A stretch of 64,000 bases of DNA from JAQGMV01 sp035626595 (GTDB taxonomy: Bacteria; Pseudomonadota; Gammaproteobacteria; Burkholderiales; SG8-41). Positions 39,990-48,397 of the stretch are shown here, piece after piece (positions within the stretch are counted from its first letter, which is position 1; each line of letters starts with the position of its first letter). Where the stretch lies: positions 1 through 64,000 of the forward strand of contig DASPNJ010000136.1 in assembly GCA_035626595.1 (NCBI GenBank), written 5' to 3'. Under the pieces are notes generated by a model. The model saw only the letters and a program-made list of their open reading frames with translations, was not told the origin of the DNA and did not search any database. The position numbers and the translations under genes were made by a program.

Positions 39990-42900
39990 TTAATTGTTGT
40001 CCTTGGTGTACCAGTAGACGCGGGAGCGCCGCGCCGTGCTCGGCGTGCTGATGCGCTGCGCGTTCATGATGGCACTCGGGCCACCGTCGCGTTGCACCGC
40101 ACCGACCAGCACGCTCACCGGTGTTTCACCTATCGTCACAAGCCCGGCTACCGGTGTCGCCGGCAGACCGCCACCCTGAAAGACGCCAGAGCGCTCGCCG
40201 CCGCAGATGCCGGTCGTGCCCACGGTGCCGGACGCATTGAGCATGTTCACCGCATAGCCGCGAGCCTCCCCGAGATTCGCGCTGCAGGTGCCCGAAGGCG
40301 GCGCGACCGGCCTGTTGGTGTTGAAGTAGGCGATTCCGCCGAACAGCGTCGCCGAGCTCACGACCTGCTCGCCGCGGCCGCCTTCGAGGTCCATGTACCA
40401 GCCGCGGCTCGAAGCGCTCATGGCGCTCGCGCACGTCGTCGATGCGCTGAAGTTCGTCATGTGCGCGCCATCGAGCTCGGCCGGATAGGGGCCCGCGAAC
40501 GTGTCGACGAACATGTAAAAGCGGTTGCGAATGTTCTGGACGTAGGGATAGTTCGTCATCAGCGGCCGCTCGCGATCGCCGGAACCGATCGCCACGTAGA
40601 CGCGATCCTTCGTCGCGAGCACGGCGGGGGCCGAGAGGAACTTGCGGCCCGACGCCGCCTGGGTGTGCGCGACGTGCGTCATGGTCCAGCTCGCAGGCGC
40701 CAGCGCCGCCGAATTGCTCGGATTGGAAAATTCGACGCGATACAGATTGCCCCCGGTGTCTGCGACATACGCATAATCGACCATGCCGTCGAAGTTGCGG
40801 TCGACCAGCGCGACGTCGGCCGCGACGCTGCGCAGCGTGGTGAACTCCGCGAGCTTGGTGCCCGCCTCGGCATCGATCACGTAAACGCGTTTGCCTTTCA
40901 CGCCGGCAACGCTGCACGTCGGTGAAATCGTGTCTTCGTCCTCGCACTTGTCGTAACCGCCACCCACGACGATGACCGGCTTGGTCGTGCTGTAGCCCTT
41001 GATGCGGGCGACGTTCGGCCGCGACCAGGTCTGCCCCATCGCCTCGAAACCGGTCGTGCAGCCGGTGTCGTTGTCGGCGTTCGGACAGCCCGCTTTCCAC
41101 AGCACGCGCGGCGCCGTCGGGTCGGTGACATTCAGGCCGTAGATCATGCGCCCGCCCCTGCGCATCGACGGGTACAGCCAGACCTTGGTGTTGTCGGCGT
41201 TCTGATAGAGGCCCGCGCTGCCGTCGAACAAGTAATCCTTCGGCTTCGGCGTCGGCGTGAGCGACGACGGCACACCCGGCATGCTGACGAGCGGCGAATT
41301 GTCCACGAGCCGCTTGAGCTTCCCATGATGCTCGGGCGCGACGAAGGACCAGAGCTCGCGGCCGTCGCTCCCGCGCACGGCCCGGAAGGACCCGTCGTTC
41401 GTGCCGTAGTACAGCACCACGCCGTTGGCGCCGCCATAGTTCACCGGCAGCGGGCCCGAATGAATCACGTCGCCGTGCAGCGAGGGCCGCGACTCGGTGC
41501 GGTTGCCGTTGCCGTTCTCATCGTTCACGTCGTGGCCGCGTGTGTAGTCGATGATCCGCTGGTGCTCCGCGGCGTTGACGGCGCCGGTCGCCGCCTGCGC
41601 CACATTGGTCGTGTTGAACGTAACGACGCTTGCGCAGCTCGCGCCGGAACAGGTGAGCACGTTGCGGCTCACGCTGAACGCACCGGTGCTGCCGTTGTTG
41701 CCGCGCCGGATGACCTCGGCCGCGCCGCCCTTCTCGGTCGTCGAACCGTCCGGCGCGTCGGAGTAGATCGAATTCGCCACCAGCGTGCAGGTGCCGGCGC
41801 TGCTCGGGGAGAAATTCCAGTAGTTGCCGCTGTCGGTGCTCCAGAAGCTCGTCGCGCACGCCTTGAGCTGACCGGTCGCATCGGAGATCGCCTCCACGCC
41901 GTTGCGGTCCGTGAGCTTCACTTCGTCGTTGAGGATGCCGAGCTGGTAGCGCTTCAGGTTGCCGAACCAGCGCGGGTCGGCGTTGTTGTCCGGACGGAAA
42001 GAGCCGAAATAGACCTCGTTCAGGTTGACGGTGCGGTTCGCCGCGGAGACGGGCAGCGCGGCGGAGGTGAAAACGCTGCTCACCGATTGAATGTCGATCG
42101 CGATCTCGCGCATCGCCTGCAGGATCTCCTGGCTGCTCGTCGCCGCGAAATAGCGGCCGCCGCCGTGGCGCGCCAGGCTGCGCAGCAGCAGCGTCTGGTT
42201 CGCATCCTGCTGTGCCCGGTACACGTCGATCGCAAAGATGCTCACGTTCTGCTGCCCCGGGGCGGCGTTCACGTCGGTCGTATAGAGATACTTCGCCCAC
42301 TCGTCGGCATAGTTCACGCGGTTCGAGGACGGGAAGACAGTGCCGCCGTTTCCGGTCGGCATCGCGAGCTGCGTTGTCGTCCCGCGCACGTTGGCAAGAA
42401 GCTGGCCGCTCGCGTCCTGCGGCGGGAAGCCATTGCCGATGAACACGAGGAAATTCTTCGCGCAGCTGTTGCTCGAATCGATCGGGGGCCGGTACTGGCT
42501 GCGCGCGGCGTCGGTGTACGCGGCGGGGTCGGCATACGAAGTGAAGTTGGAATGGCGCGGCACACCGAAAAAGTCCGGACCGATCGGGGCTCCGGGAACA
42601 TCGGTCGTGGCATTGGCCGGGTCGGTGAAGCCGCCGAAATACTTGAAGGCATCGAACATCGCGCCGCTGTACAGCGTATGGCCGACTGCGATCTTCTCGG
42701 CCCCGTTGAAGTTCTTGTAAATGCAGTTGGGCGTGCCGTTGAGGCTGTTCGCCCCGTCGGCGCAGCTCGCGTCGCCGATCAACTCCTGCAGCGCAGCCTT
42801 GTTGGTCGGCGTCATCTGCCGCACGTGGAAGCGCACGTATGCACCGCCGTTCGTGAACATCATGAGGCCGACATTCACGTTGTCGCCCAGCTCGCCGACG

Positions 42901-43154
42901 AGCGTGCGGATCGCCTGCAGCTCCGCCTGCCCCTGCTTGATGCCGTCGGGCCAATGCTGGTTCGCGGCCGACCAGTTGGAGCTGTTGTCGATGACGAACA
43001 GGATGTTCGGGCGCGAGTTCGCGCCTGGCGCCGCCGCGGGCCGCACGAACAGATCGATATCCTCGGCCGGCGTGGACGCCGCCAGCATGACGACCGCCGC
43101 GCCGGCGGCAAGGGTGGCGACGCGCCGCAGCCACCGTTTGAAGGACACGATCAT
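39990..43154 (-). CDS. pilY1: Type IV pilus tip/assembly protein PilY1
   Basis: A 1054-residue exported protein: signal peptide ending STPAEDI, N-terminal von Willebrand A-like domain (PNILFVIDNSSNWSAANQ with a DNSSN metal site) and the C-terminal PilY1 beta-propeller from about 620 (HGDVIHSGPLPVNYGG, YYGTNDGSFRAVRG, GQTWSRPNVARI, DRNFDGMVDYAYVADTGGNLYRVE with a calcium-loop-like DRNFDGMVD). It promotes pilus extension, adhesion and surface sensing. ATG at 43154 follows TTTAGGA; it starts 10 bases after pilX. No CxxC redox motif was seen. Confidence 0.93.
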   Translation of the reverse strand: MIVSFKRWLRRVATLAAGAAVVMLAASTPAEDIDLFVRPAAAPGANSRPNILFVIDNSSNWSAANQHWPDGIKQGQAELQAIRTLVGELGDNVNVGLMMFTNGGAYVRFHVRQMTPTNKAALQELIGDASCADGANSLNGTPNCIYKNFNGAEKIAVGHTLYSGAMFDAFKYFGGFTDPANATTDVPGAPIGPDFFGVPRHSNFTSYADPAAYTDAARSQYRPPIDSSNSCAKNFLVFIGNGFPPQDASGQLLANVRGTTTQLAMPTGNGGTVFPSSNRVNYADEWAKYLYTTDVNAAPGQQNVSIFAIDVYRAQQDANQTLLLRSLARHGGGRYFAATSSQEILQAMREIAIDIQSVSSVFTSAALPVSAANRTVNLNEVYFGSFRPDNNADPRWFGNLKRYQLGILNDEVKLTDRNGVEAISDATGQLKACATSFWSTDSGNYWNFSPSSAGTCTLVANSIYSDAPDGSTTEKGGAAEVIRRGNNGSTGAFSVSRNVLTCSGASCASVVTFNTTNVAQAATGAVNAAEHQRIIDYTRGHDVNDENGNGNRTESRPSLHGDVIHSGPLPVNYGGANGVVLYYGTNDGSFRAVRGSDGRELWSFVAPEHHGKLKRLVDNSPLVSMPGVPSSLTPTPKPKDYLFDGSAGLYQNADNTKVWLYPSMRRGGRMIYGLNVTDPTAPRVLWKAGCPNADNDTGCTTGFEAMGQTWSRPNVARIKGYSTTKPVIVVGGGYDKCEDEDTISPTCSVAGVKGKRVYVIDAEAGTKLAEFTTLRSVAADVALVDRNFDGMVDYAYVADTGGNLYRVEFSNPSNSAALAPASWTMTHVAHTQAASGRKFLSAPAVLATKDRVYVAIGSGDRERPLMTNYPYVQNIRNRFYMFVDTFAGPYPAELDGAHMTNFSASTTCASAMSASSRGWYMDLEGGRGEQVVSSATLFGGIAYFNTNRPVAPPSGTCSANLGEARGYAVNMLNASGTVGTTGICGGERSGVFQGGGLPATPVAGLVTIGETPVSVLVGAVQRDGGPSAIMNAQRISTPSTARRSRVYWYTKDNN

Positions 43155-43164
43155 GTGTGTATTC

Positions 43165-43734
43165 CTAAAGACAGGATGCATAGACGGACTCCCGCGGCAC
43201 GCGCACACCCACGCCCTGCGCCACCGCGACATTGGCGCCGTTCATGTTCGAGGCCGCTTCGGCCGTGATTTCCCAGACGGTGTTGGAGCACAGGCTGTTG
43301 CCGGCGGCGGTGTCCACGCCCGCCATGCCGAACTGCTGCGTCTGCCCGGCGGCGCAGGCGAGGTCCCCCGCCTTGCTCAAGTCGAGCGCGCCCATGCTGA
43401 TCGCCTCGGCATTGCGACAAGTCGGCGCGGGATTGAGCCGTACCGCGTAATCCGCCGTGCCGTCGCCGTTGCGATCGGCGCACAGGGTGTTCGCGCCACC
43501 GCATGCGCTCGTGAATACGTTGTTCGGCGCCGCCGTGAACTGCGCAGTGCTGAGTGCGCGATCGATCGCCTCCTGCGCCGCGTTCTGCGCTTCGCCCCGC
43601 GTCTGCATGTTCGCCGTGGTGCGCAGGTTCATCGAGCTCATGTTGAACGCGCTCAGCGCGAACATGGTGATCGCGATCAGCAGCACGAGCGCCACGAGCA
43701 GCGTGGCGCCCCGTTCGAGGCGCGGCCCCGTCAT
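43165..43734 (-). CDS. pilX: Minor pilin assembly protein PilX
   Basis: A 189-residue protein. PRLERGATLLVALVLLIAITMFALSAFNMSSMNLRTTANMQTR is the PilX N-terminal hydrophobic helix (no canonical GFTLIE, as usual for PilX). Several Cys in the C-terminal part could pair. Overlaps pilW by 4 bases. PilX is an accessory minor pilin needed with PilV, PilW and PilY1 for priming pili. Confidence 0.87.
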   Translation of the reverse strand: MTGPRLERGATLLVALVLLIAITMFALSAFNMSSMNLRTTANMQTRGEAQNAAQEAIDRALSTAQFTAAPNNVFTSACGGANTLCADRNGDGTADYAVRLNPAPTCRNAEAISMGALDLSKAGDLACAAGQTQQFGMAGVDTAAGNSLCSNTVWEITAEAASNMNGANVAVAQGVGVRVPRESVYASCL

Positions 43735-44759
43735 GGCGTTTCCCTTCGGGTGCTGGGGTTCATGAGTCGCACCACCGTCGTATAGACGCTGCGGCGATAT
43801 GCGTCGTTGAATGGACCGACGCTGACCGTGTTTCCCGCAGCGTCGCGTCCCAGCGTGTAGGTGCGGGTATCGATGTAGCCGCCGGAGGGCGCGAGCGCGC
43901 GCACGAGCACGTAAACCCTAACGGCCATGACGCTCGACCAGTTCGCGGCCGGGCTGCAGGTGCCGCAGCCGGCATAGGTGAAGTTGTCCACGTCCGATGT
44001 GAAGCGATCGGCGCTGCCGTCGTTGTCGGTGTCGATGCCGTATTCGAACGCGAGGCGCTCGACGCCTTCCGCCAGCGCGACCTCGCGAAAGGCGCCGTTC
44101 TCGAGCTCGAGCTTCTTGAGCGTCGGCACGGAGACGCCCGCGCCGTTGTCGGTGCTGACGAAATACGTGTTGACGACGTAGCGCCTCACCGCCGCGGGCG
44201 TCGCGCAGTCTTTTTCCGTGAGCGCGAACGGATCGCTGCCGCTCACCGCCAGCACGTAGCGCTGTGGCGAGCCGGTGCACATCGAAACCTGAAGGTAGGG
44301 CTCGCCGGGTGTTACTGGATCGCAGCCGGCAGCTCCCGCGAGGCAGCCGCGGGCGCGGCGCACCGTGATTGCGTCGCTGCCCGCCATGCGCGACGCAGGC
44401 AGGCAGCTCGGGTAGCCGGTGACGCTGTTGAAGCCCTGCACGGGCAGCAGCATCGCCGCCTCCCAGGTCAGCGGATCGACGGAGCACGCATCCGGAAGCG
44501 GGAATACGAGGGCGCCGGTCGGCTGGAATTCGCCGTAGAACGAGGCGGTCTGCAGATCCTGTCCCAGGACCTCCAGCGCGTAGCGGCCGTTCTCCAGCCG
44601 GTCGCTGACGCGCTCGATCTCGGCGCGCGTCTCGCGCGTGTTCGAGAAGATGAGCAGCACGCCCGTGAGAACCATCATGCCGAGCGCGATCGCGATCATG
44701 AGCTCGACTATGGATGCACCCCCGGCGCTGCGCCGGCCGCTGTCACGCGAGCGCATCAT
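43731..44759 (-). CDS. pilW: Minor pilin PilW
   Basis: A 342-residue minor pilin. Prepilin motif GGASIVELMIAIALGMMVLTGVLLIF (Ala/Ser replacing Phe after Gly, Glu5 present), a long C-terminal globular part with CDTC-like paired Cys (CGTCS) and a calcium-loop-like DTDNDGSAD. The start at 44759 overlaps the pilV stop (ATGA); two ATGs are adjacent. Longer than many PilW proteins. Confidence 0.88.
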   Translation of the reverse strand: MMRSRDSGRRSAGGASIVELMIAIALGMMVLTGVLLIFSNTRETRAEIERVSDRLENGRYALEVLGQDLQTASFYGEFQPTGALVFPLPDACSVDPLTWEAAMLLPVQGFNSVTGYPSCLPASRMAGSDAITVRRARGCLAGAAGCDPVTPGEPYLQVSMCTGSPQRYVLAVSGSDPFALTEKDCATPAAVRRYVVNTYFVSTDNGAGVSVPTLKKLELENGAFREVALAEGVERLAFEYGIDTDNDGSADRFTSDVDNFTYAGCGTCSPAANWSSVMAVRVYVLVRALAPSGGYIDTRTYTLGRDAAGNTVSVGPFNDAYRRSVYTTVVRLMNPSTRRETP

Positions 44760-45331
44760 GGGGTCACACACGCGCCGGTGGCCGCGTCGTTTTCGAGGCA
44801 TGCGATCACGACGTGCGCGGCCGCTACACGACGCCTGCGCTCATCGCCGTAGCTCCCGGCGCCGCACGCGCTGACCTGGGGCGCCGCGGTTTCGGCGAGG
44901 CCCTGCCACGCGACGGAGACGCGGAACTGGCGCGGCATCGTGTTCTGAAGCACTTCGATGCAGCCGCGCGCGCCGATCATCGCGCCGACGCCGTTTCCTG
45001 CCGCTGTCGCGTTGGCGCCGAGCAGCGCGTTGTTCCATTCGCAGAGGTTGAGCTCGGGCCCGACGAGTGCACTGCAGTCCGCGACGGCGCGGCCGGTACC
45101 GAGCGGCTGCGCCGTCACGTAGCTCATGGCATTCTTGCCGTCGGCGTGCAGGCGATCAACGGCGTCGCGCAGGAGAACCGTCGCCTGCGCGCGCTGGTAC
45201 GCCTCCATCTCCGCGGCCTGCATGCGACCATGCAGCGCGGCGAGCCCGAGCAGACCGAGTGCGACGATCACGATCGTGATGAGCGTCTCCAGGAACGCAA
45301 TGCCGCGCTGAGCGTCATGTGCCGGAATCAA
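44756..45331 (-). CDS. pilV: Minor pilin PilV
   Basis: A 191-residue minor pilin. QRGIAFLETLITIVIVALGLLGLAALHGRMQAAEMEAYQR is the class III cleavage site and N-terminal helix (G-I-A-F-L-E, with Glu5), characteristic of PilV; LRDAVDRLHADGKNA and CSALVGPELNLCEW follow. It has no ATG near the N terminus. TTG at 45331 overlaps the fimT stop (TTGA) and has AGGAGG 6 bases upstream, so it is chosen. Confidence 0.85.
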   Translation of the reverse strand: MIPAHDAQRGIAFLETLITIVIVALGLLGLAALHGRMQAAEMEAYQRAQATVLLRDAVDRLHADGKNAMSYVTAQPLGTGRAVADCSALVGPELNLCEWNNALLGANATAAGNGVGAMIGARGCIEVLQNTMPRQFRVSVAWQGLAETAAPQVSACGAGSYGDERRRRVAAAHVVIACLENDAATGACVTP

Positions 45332-45801
45332 CACGCGCCTCCTTTCAAGTACGGCCGCCCATTGAGATGCAGCCGCAGGCAGCGCGGCTCGACGCTCGAG
45401 GCGCCATTCGCGGCGATCGAAAATTCGATGCGGTCCGCGGTGGGACGCCCGTCGCCGCGGAACGTGATCTGTGCCGGGCCGACGATCGCGAGGCGCGCGC
45501 TGCCGTAATCGCGGCGCAGCTCGCTGCCGCCGGCGGTCGCGACGGTCCAGCCCGTGGTCCAGCTTCCGCTCGGGCGCACGACGACATCGGCGTTGCGTGT
45601 CACGGCTTCGCTGCGCGCAGTGGCGATCGATACGAGCAGGCTGTGGCTTGCGGTCTTCACCTGCTGATTGAGCAGCAGCGTGCGCAAGCCCGGCGCGGCG
45701 ACGACCGTCAGGATCGCGAGGATCATCATGACGATCACGAGCTCGATCACCGTGAATCCGCGGGAGTCGCCGAGCGCGGGTGCGAAGGTCGTCATGCTCA
45801 C
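45328..45801 (-). CDS. fimT: GspH/FimT-family minor pseudopilin
   Basis: A 157-residue minor pilin. SRGFTVIELVIVMMILAILTVVAAPGLRTLL is a canonical prepilin peptidase site; the GspH/FimT pattern RSEAVTRN follows, with VEPRCLRLHLNGRPYL and a terminal Cys near the end. Primes pilus assembly and in some species binds DNA during transformation. Starts 3 bases inside the pilE end. Confidence 0.88.
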   Translation of the reverse strand: MSMTTFAPALGDSRGFTVIELVIVMMILAILTVVAAPGLRTLLLNQQVKTASHSLLVSIATARSEAVTRNADVVVRPSGSWTTGWTVATAGGSELRRDYGSARLAIVGPAQITFRGDGRPTADRIEFSIAANGASSVEPRCLRLHLNGRPYLKGGAC

Positions 45802-46205
45802 CAGCCCGCAACGCCGTTGCGAGCGCGCGCGCCGGTGTCAGTGATGGTGAGCGCACCGTCCGCAACCTGCTGCGTGCCGGCAACGGGTGTTGCGACGATC
45901 GTGAAGCGCGGTGGCGTCGCGTTCGCCGCCGGCTGGACCGTCACGGTGTAGAAGCGCGAGACGTCCGCGGGCACGGTCATGTTGAGCGTCGCGAGCCCGG
46001 TCGCGCCGACGGCGTATACGCGCGCGTCCATCAGATACTGCTGCTGACGGTTCGCGACGTCCACGAGAAATGACTGTGCAGCCGCGCGGCGGCCCTTTCT
46101 CAGGTGCTCCTGGTACGAGGCGTGTGCAACCGTCACCAGGATCGCGACGACTGCGAGCGCAATCATCACCTCGACCAGCGTGAATCCCTTACCTCTATTC
46201 TTCAC
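45798..46205 (-). CDS. pilE: PilE-like minor type IV pilin
   Basis: A 135-residue pilin. KGFTLVEVMIALAVVAILVTVAHASYQEHLRKGRRAAAQSFLVDVANRQQQYLMDARVYA has the GF-x4-E cleavage site and typical PilE helix; C-terminal part is Thr/Ala/Val-rich without the usual disulfide. It is the first gene of the minor-pilin operon here, whereas pilE is more often last. No major pilin gene is in the window. Confidence 0.88.
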   Translation of the reverse strand: MKNRGKGFTLVEVMIALAVVAILVTVAHASYQEHLRKGRRAAAQSFLVDVANRQQQYLMDARVYAVGATGLATLNMTVPADVSRFYTVTVQPAANATPPRFTIVATPVAGTQQVADGALTITDTGARARNGVAGW

Positions 46206-46486
46206 CGCTTAGACTCTTATTGGATTCGCGCGCCGCCGCCGGAAATCTCCAGCGCGTTCAGCGTTTCGCGAGTGCGACGGATACTGCCGTAGGGATTCGT
46301 CCTACGCTGTGCGCTGGATCACGACCACGAGAGAACGCGACGAGTGGTCGCGAGATTCCGATGAGCGGTTCATCGGGAATTAGTTCACCGGTGCATTTGA
46401 AAAAATCACCGGAGCACGTGCCGCAATGTGCGAAACGCGCATGCGATCAGCACGCGCGTGTTAAGCAGTTCCTCGCGAGAAACGCG
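46206..46486. promoter_or_regulatory. Upstream region of the pilus operon with inverted repeats
   Basis: A 281-bp gap without a gene. It holds ATTCCGATGA/TCATCGGGAAT (46355-46380, loop GCGGT), GACCAC/GTGGTC around 46322-46349, and two CACCGG words near 46389 and 46409. There is no T-run after the stems. The pilus operon promoter probably lies here; I found no clear sigma-54 motif. Confidence 0.4.
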
Positions 46487-47458
46487 TCAGTCGACTTTCG
46501 CGCCCGATGCTTTCACTGCTTTCGCCCACTTCGCGATCTCGTTGCGGATGAATGCGCCGAATTCCTCGGGCGTGTTCGCCGAAATGTCTCCGCCTTCACC
46601 TGCAAAGCGCTGCTGCACGTCGGGCATTTTCAGTATCCTCACCAGATCGCCGTGCACCTTCGCGAGAATGTCCCTGGACACCCCGGCAGGCATCATTACC
46701 CCGTACCAGTTCGTCACCTCGTAACCCGGAACGCCTGCTTCCGAGATCGTCGGCACGCTGGGTAGCGACGCCATGCGTTTCGCGCTGGTGACGCCGATCG
46801 GCCGCACGCGGCCCGCCTTGATCATGGGCAGTGCCGGGGGAATGCTGCTGAGGTAAATCGCGATCTCACCGCCGAGCAGGCCGGTGAACGCCGGTTGCGC
46901 GCCCTTGTAAGGCACGTGGGTCATCTTGACGCCGGCGGAGTGCTGCAGGATCTCGGTACCGAGATGACCGGTGGTGCCGTTTCCGGGGGAGCCGAAAGTG
47001 ATGCTGCCGGGCTTCGCCTTCGCGAGCGCGATGAGATCTTTCGTCGTTTTCGCCGGGAGCGACGGATGCACGACGAGCACGAGCGGTGAGGTGAGCACCA
47101 GCGTCACCGGCGTGAGGTCCTTTACGGGATCGTAGGGGAGCTTCGGATACAACGCCGGAGCGATGCCGACGTTCGCGAGCTGTCCGAGCACGATGTTGTA
47201 ACCGTCCGGCGCGAGCTTGGTCGCCGCGGCGAGCCCGATGGTGCCGCCGGAGCCGGGGCGGTTGTCCGCGATCACCTGCTGGCCCCAGAGCTCGGTGAGC
47301 TTCTGCGCCAGCGTGCGCGAGATCGTATCGGTGCCGCCGCCCGGCGGGAACGGCACGATCCAGCGCACGGACTTGCTCGGGTACTGCTGCGCGTGAGCGG
47401 GGACCGACAGCGCGCACGCCGCGGCGAGCGCGGCGCGCAGGATGCGAATGCGGGACAT
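46487..47458 (-). CDS. Bug/TctC-family binding protein
   Basis: A 323-residue periplasmic receptor. Signal peptide ending VPAHAQQ, then YPSKSVRWIVPFPPGGGTD, VIADNRPGSGGTIGLAAATK, APDGYNIVLGQLANV, ITFGSPGNGTTGHLGTEI, MTHVPYKGAQPAF and LPSVPTISEAGVPGYEVTNW, very close to the family consensus. ATG at 47458. Divergent from two RidA genes, which suggests an imported acid and a reactive enamine/imine intermediate. Ligand unknown. Confidence 0.93.
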   Translation of the reverse strand: MSRIRILRAALAAACALSVPAHAQQYPSKSVRWIVPFPPGGGTDTISRTLAQKLTELWGQQVIADNRPGSGGTIGLAAATKLAPDGYNIVLGQLANVGIAPALYPKLPYDPVKDLTPVTLVLTSPLVLVVHPSLPAKTTKDLIALAKAKPGSITFGSPGNGTTGHLGTEILQHSAGVKMTHVPYKGAQPAFTGLLGGEIAIYLSSIPPALPMIKAGRVRPIGVTSAKRMASLPSVPTISEAGVPGYEVTNWYGVMMPAGVSRDILAKVHGDLVRILKMPDVQQRFAGEGGDISANTPEEFGAFIRNEIAKWAKAVKASGAKVD

Positions 47459-47566
47459 CGGGTTCCTTGTTATGCGTGGTCGAAAACGCGCTAGTTTAGT
47501 TGTCAACGGTCGAGCGGACACCGACAATCGCCGCTTCGCGATCGGCAACGAACAAAAGGAGAAGCC

Positions 47567-47920
47567 ATGCCCGACATCAAGCGCCATCATCCCGGCGCGA
47601 GTCTTTCGCGCCTCGTCGAATTCGGAAATCTCGTATTCGTCGCGGGCACGACCGCCGACGATAAATCGGCATCGTGCAAGGGCCAGACAGAACAGGTGCT
47701 GCGCAAGATCGACAAGGTGCTGGCGGAAGCCGGTAGCGACAAGTCGAAGATCCTGTGGTGCAACGTGTGGCTTTCGGACATCCGCGAGAAGGACGGCATG
47801 GACGCCGCCTGGCAGGCGTGGGTCGATGCGAACAACAAACCCGCGCGCGCGACGGTGGAAGCGCGGCTTGCGACACCGGATACGCGCGTCGAGATCATGA
47901 TGATCGCAGCAAAGGGTTGA
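47567..47920 (+). CDS. RidA family protein (first of a tandem pair)
   Basis: A 117-residue Rid protein: SRLVEFGNLVFVAGTTADD, QTEQVLRKIDKVLAEAGSDKSKILWCNVWLSDIREKDGMDAAW, and PARATVEARLATPDTRVEIMMIAAKG. The Arg of the PARATV motif and the trailing Glu are the Rid active-site residues that hydrolyse imines and enamines. AAGGAGA precedes the ATG. A second Rid gene follows after 1 base. Confidence 0.9.
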   Translation: MPDIKRHHPGASLSRLVEFGNLVFVAGTTADDKSASCKGQTEQVLRKIDKVLAEAGSDKSKILWCNVWLSDIREKDGMDAAWQAWVDANNKPARATVEARLATPDTRVEIMMIAAKG

Positions 47921-47921
47921 G

Positions 47922-48278
47922 ATGGCAGAGATAAAGCGGATAGATCCAATCGACGGCAAGCTCTCCGACGCCGTCGAGCACAACGGCATCCTCTACCTCG
48001 CGGGACAGGTGGCCGAAAACCTGAGCGTGGGCATGAAGGAGCAGACGCAGGACGTGCTGCGCCAGATCGACGCGTTGCTCGCGAAATGCGGCTCGAATAA
48101 GTCGCGGATACTTTCGGCGACCGTCTACGTCGCGGACATGAAGTTGAAGCCGCAGATGGACGAAGCGTGGATGGCGTGGGTGGACCGCAGCAATCCGCCG
48201 GCGCGCGCGACGGTGGAAGCGGCGCTCGGGTCGCCGGACACGCTGGTCGAGATCATGTGCACGGCGGCTAAATCGTAG
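47922..48278 (+). CDS. RidA family protein (second of a tandem pair)
   Basis: A 118-residue Rid protein, related to the first: LSDAVEHNGILYLAGQVAEN, QTQDVLRQIDALLAKCGSNKSRILSATVYVADMKLKPQMDEAW, PARATVEAALGSPDTLVEIMCTAAK. It keeps Arg and Glu of the active-site motif. The tandem pair may form mixed trimers or act on different imines. Its end is followed by a family A repeat. Confidence 0.9.
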   Translation: MAEIKRIDPIDGKLSDAVEHNGILYLAGQVAENLSVGMKEQTQDVLRQIDALLAKCGSNKSRILSATVYVADMKLKPQMDEAWMAWVDRSNPPARATVEAALGSPDTLVEIMCTAAKS

Positions 48279-48318
48279 CGCGCGGCGTTATGCGCGCGGC
48301 GGCGGCCGTGCCCGCTGT

Positions 48319-48373
48319 GCGTAGGGTGCGCATATTGCGCACCAGCCGGTGCGCTATTAGCGCACCCTACGCG
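48319..48373. repeat. Long family A palindrome between convergent genes
   Basis: GCGTAGGGTGCG...GCGCACCAGCC GGTGCGC...CGCACCCTACGCG, an almost symmetric structure of 55 bp between the convergent RidA and DGQHR genes. It could act as a bidirectional stop for transcription despite lacking T-runs. Confidence 0.85.
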
Positions 48374-48397
48374 TCCGGCGAAGTGGCGCGGTCAGCG

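Noticed and set aside
41325..43268. A 647-codon plus-strand frame
   Set aside because: Antisense to pilY1, whose domains are clear.
46206..46486. Sigma-54 promoter for the pilus operon
   Set aside because: I did not find TGGCAC-N5-TTGC spacing on the minus strand.
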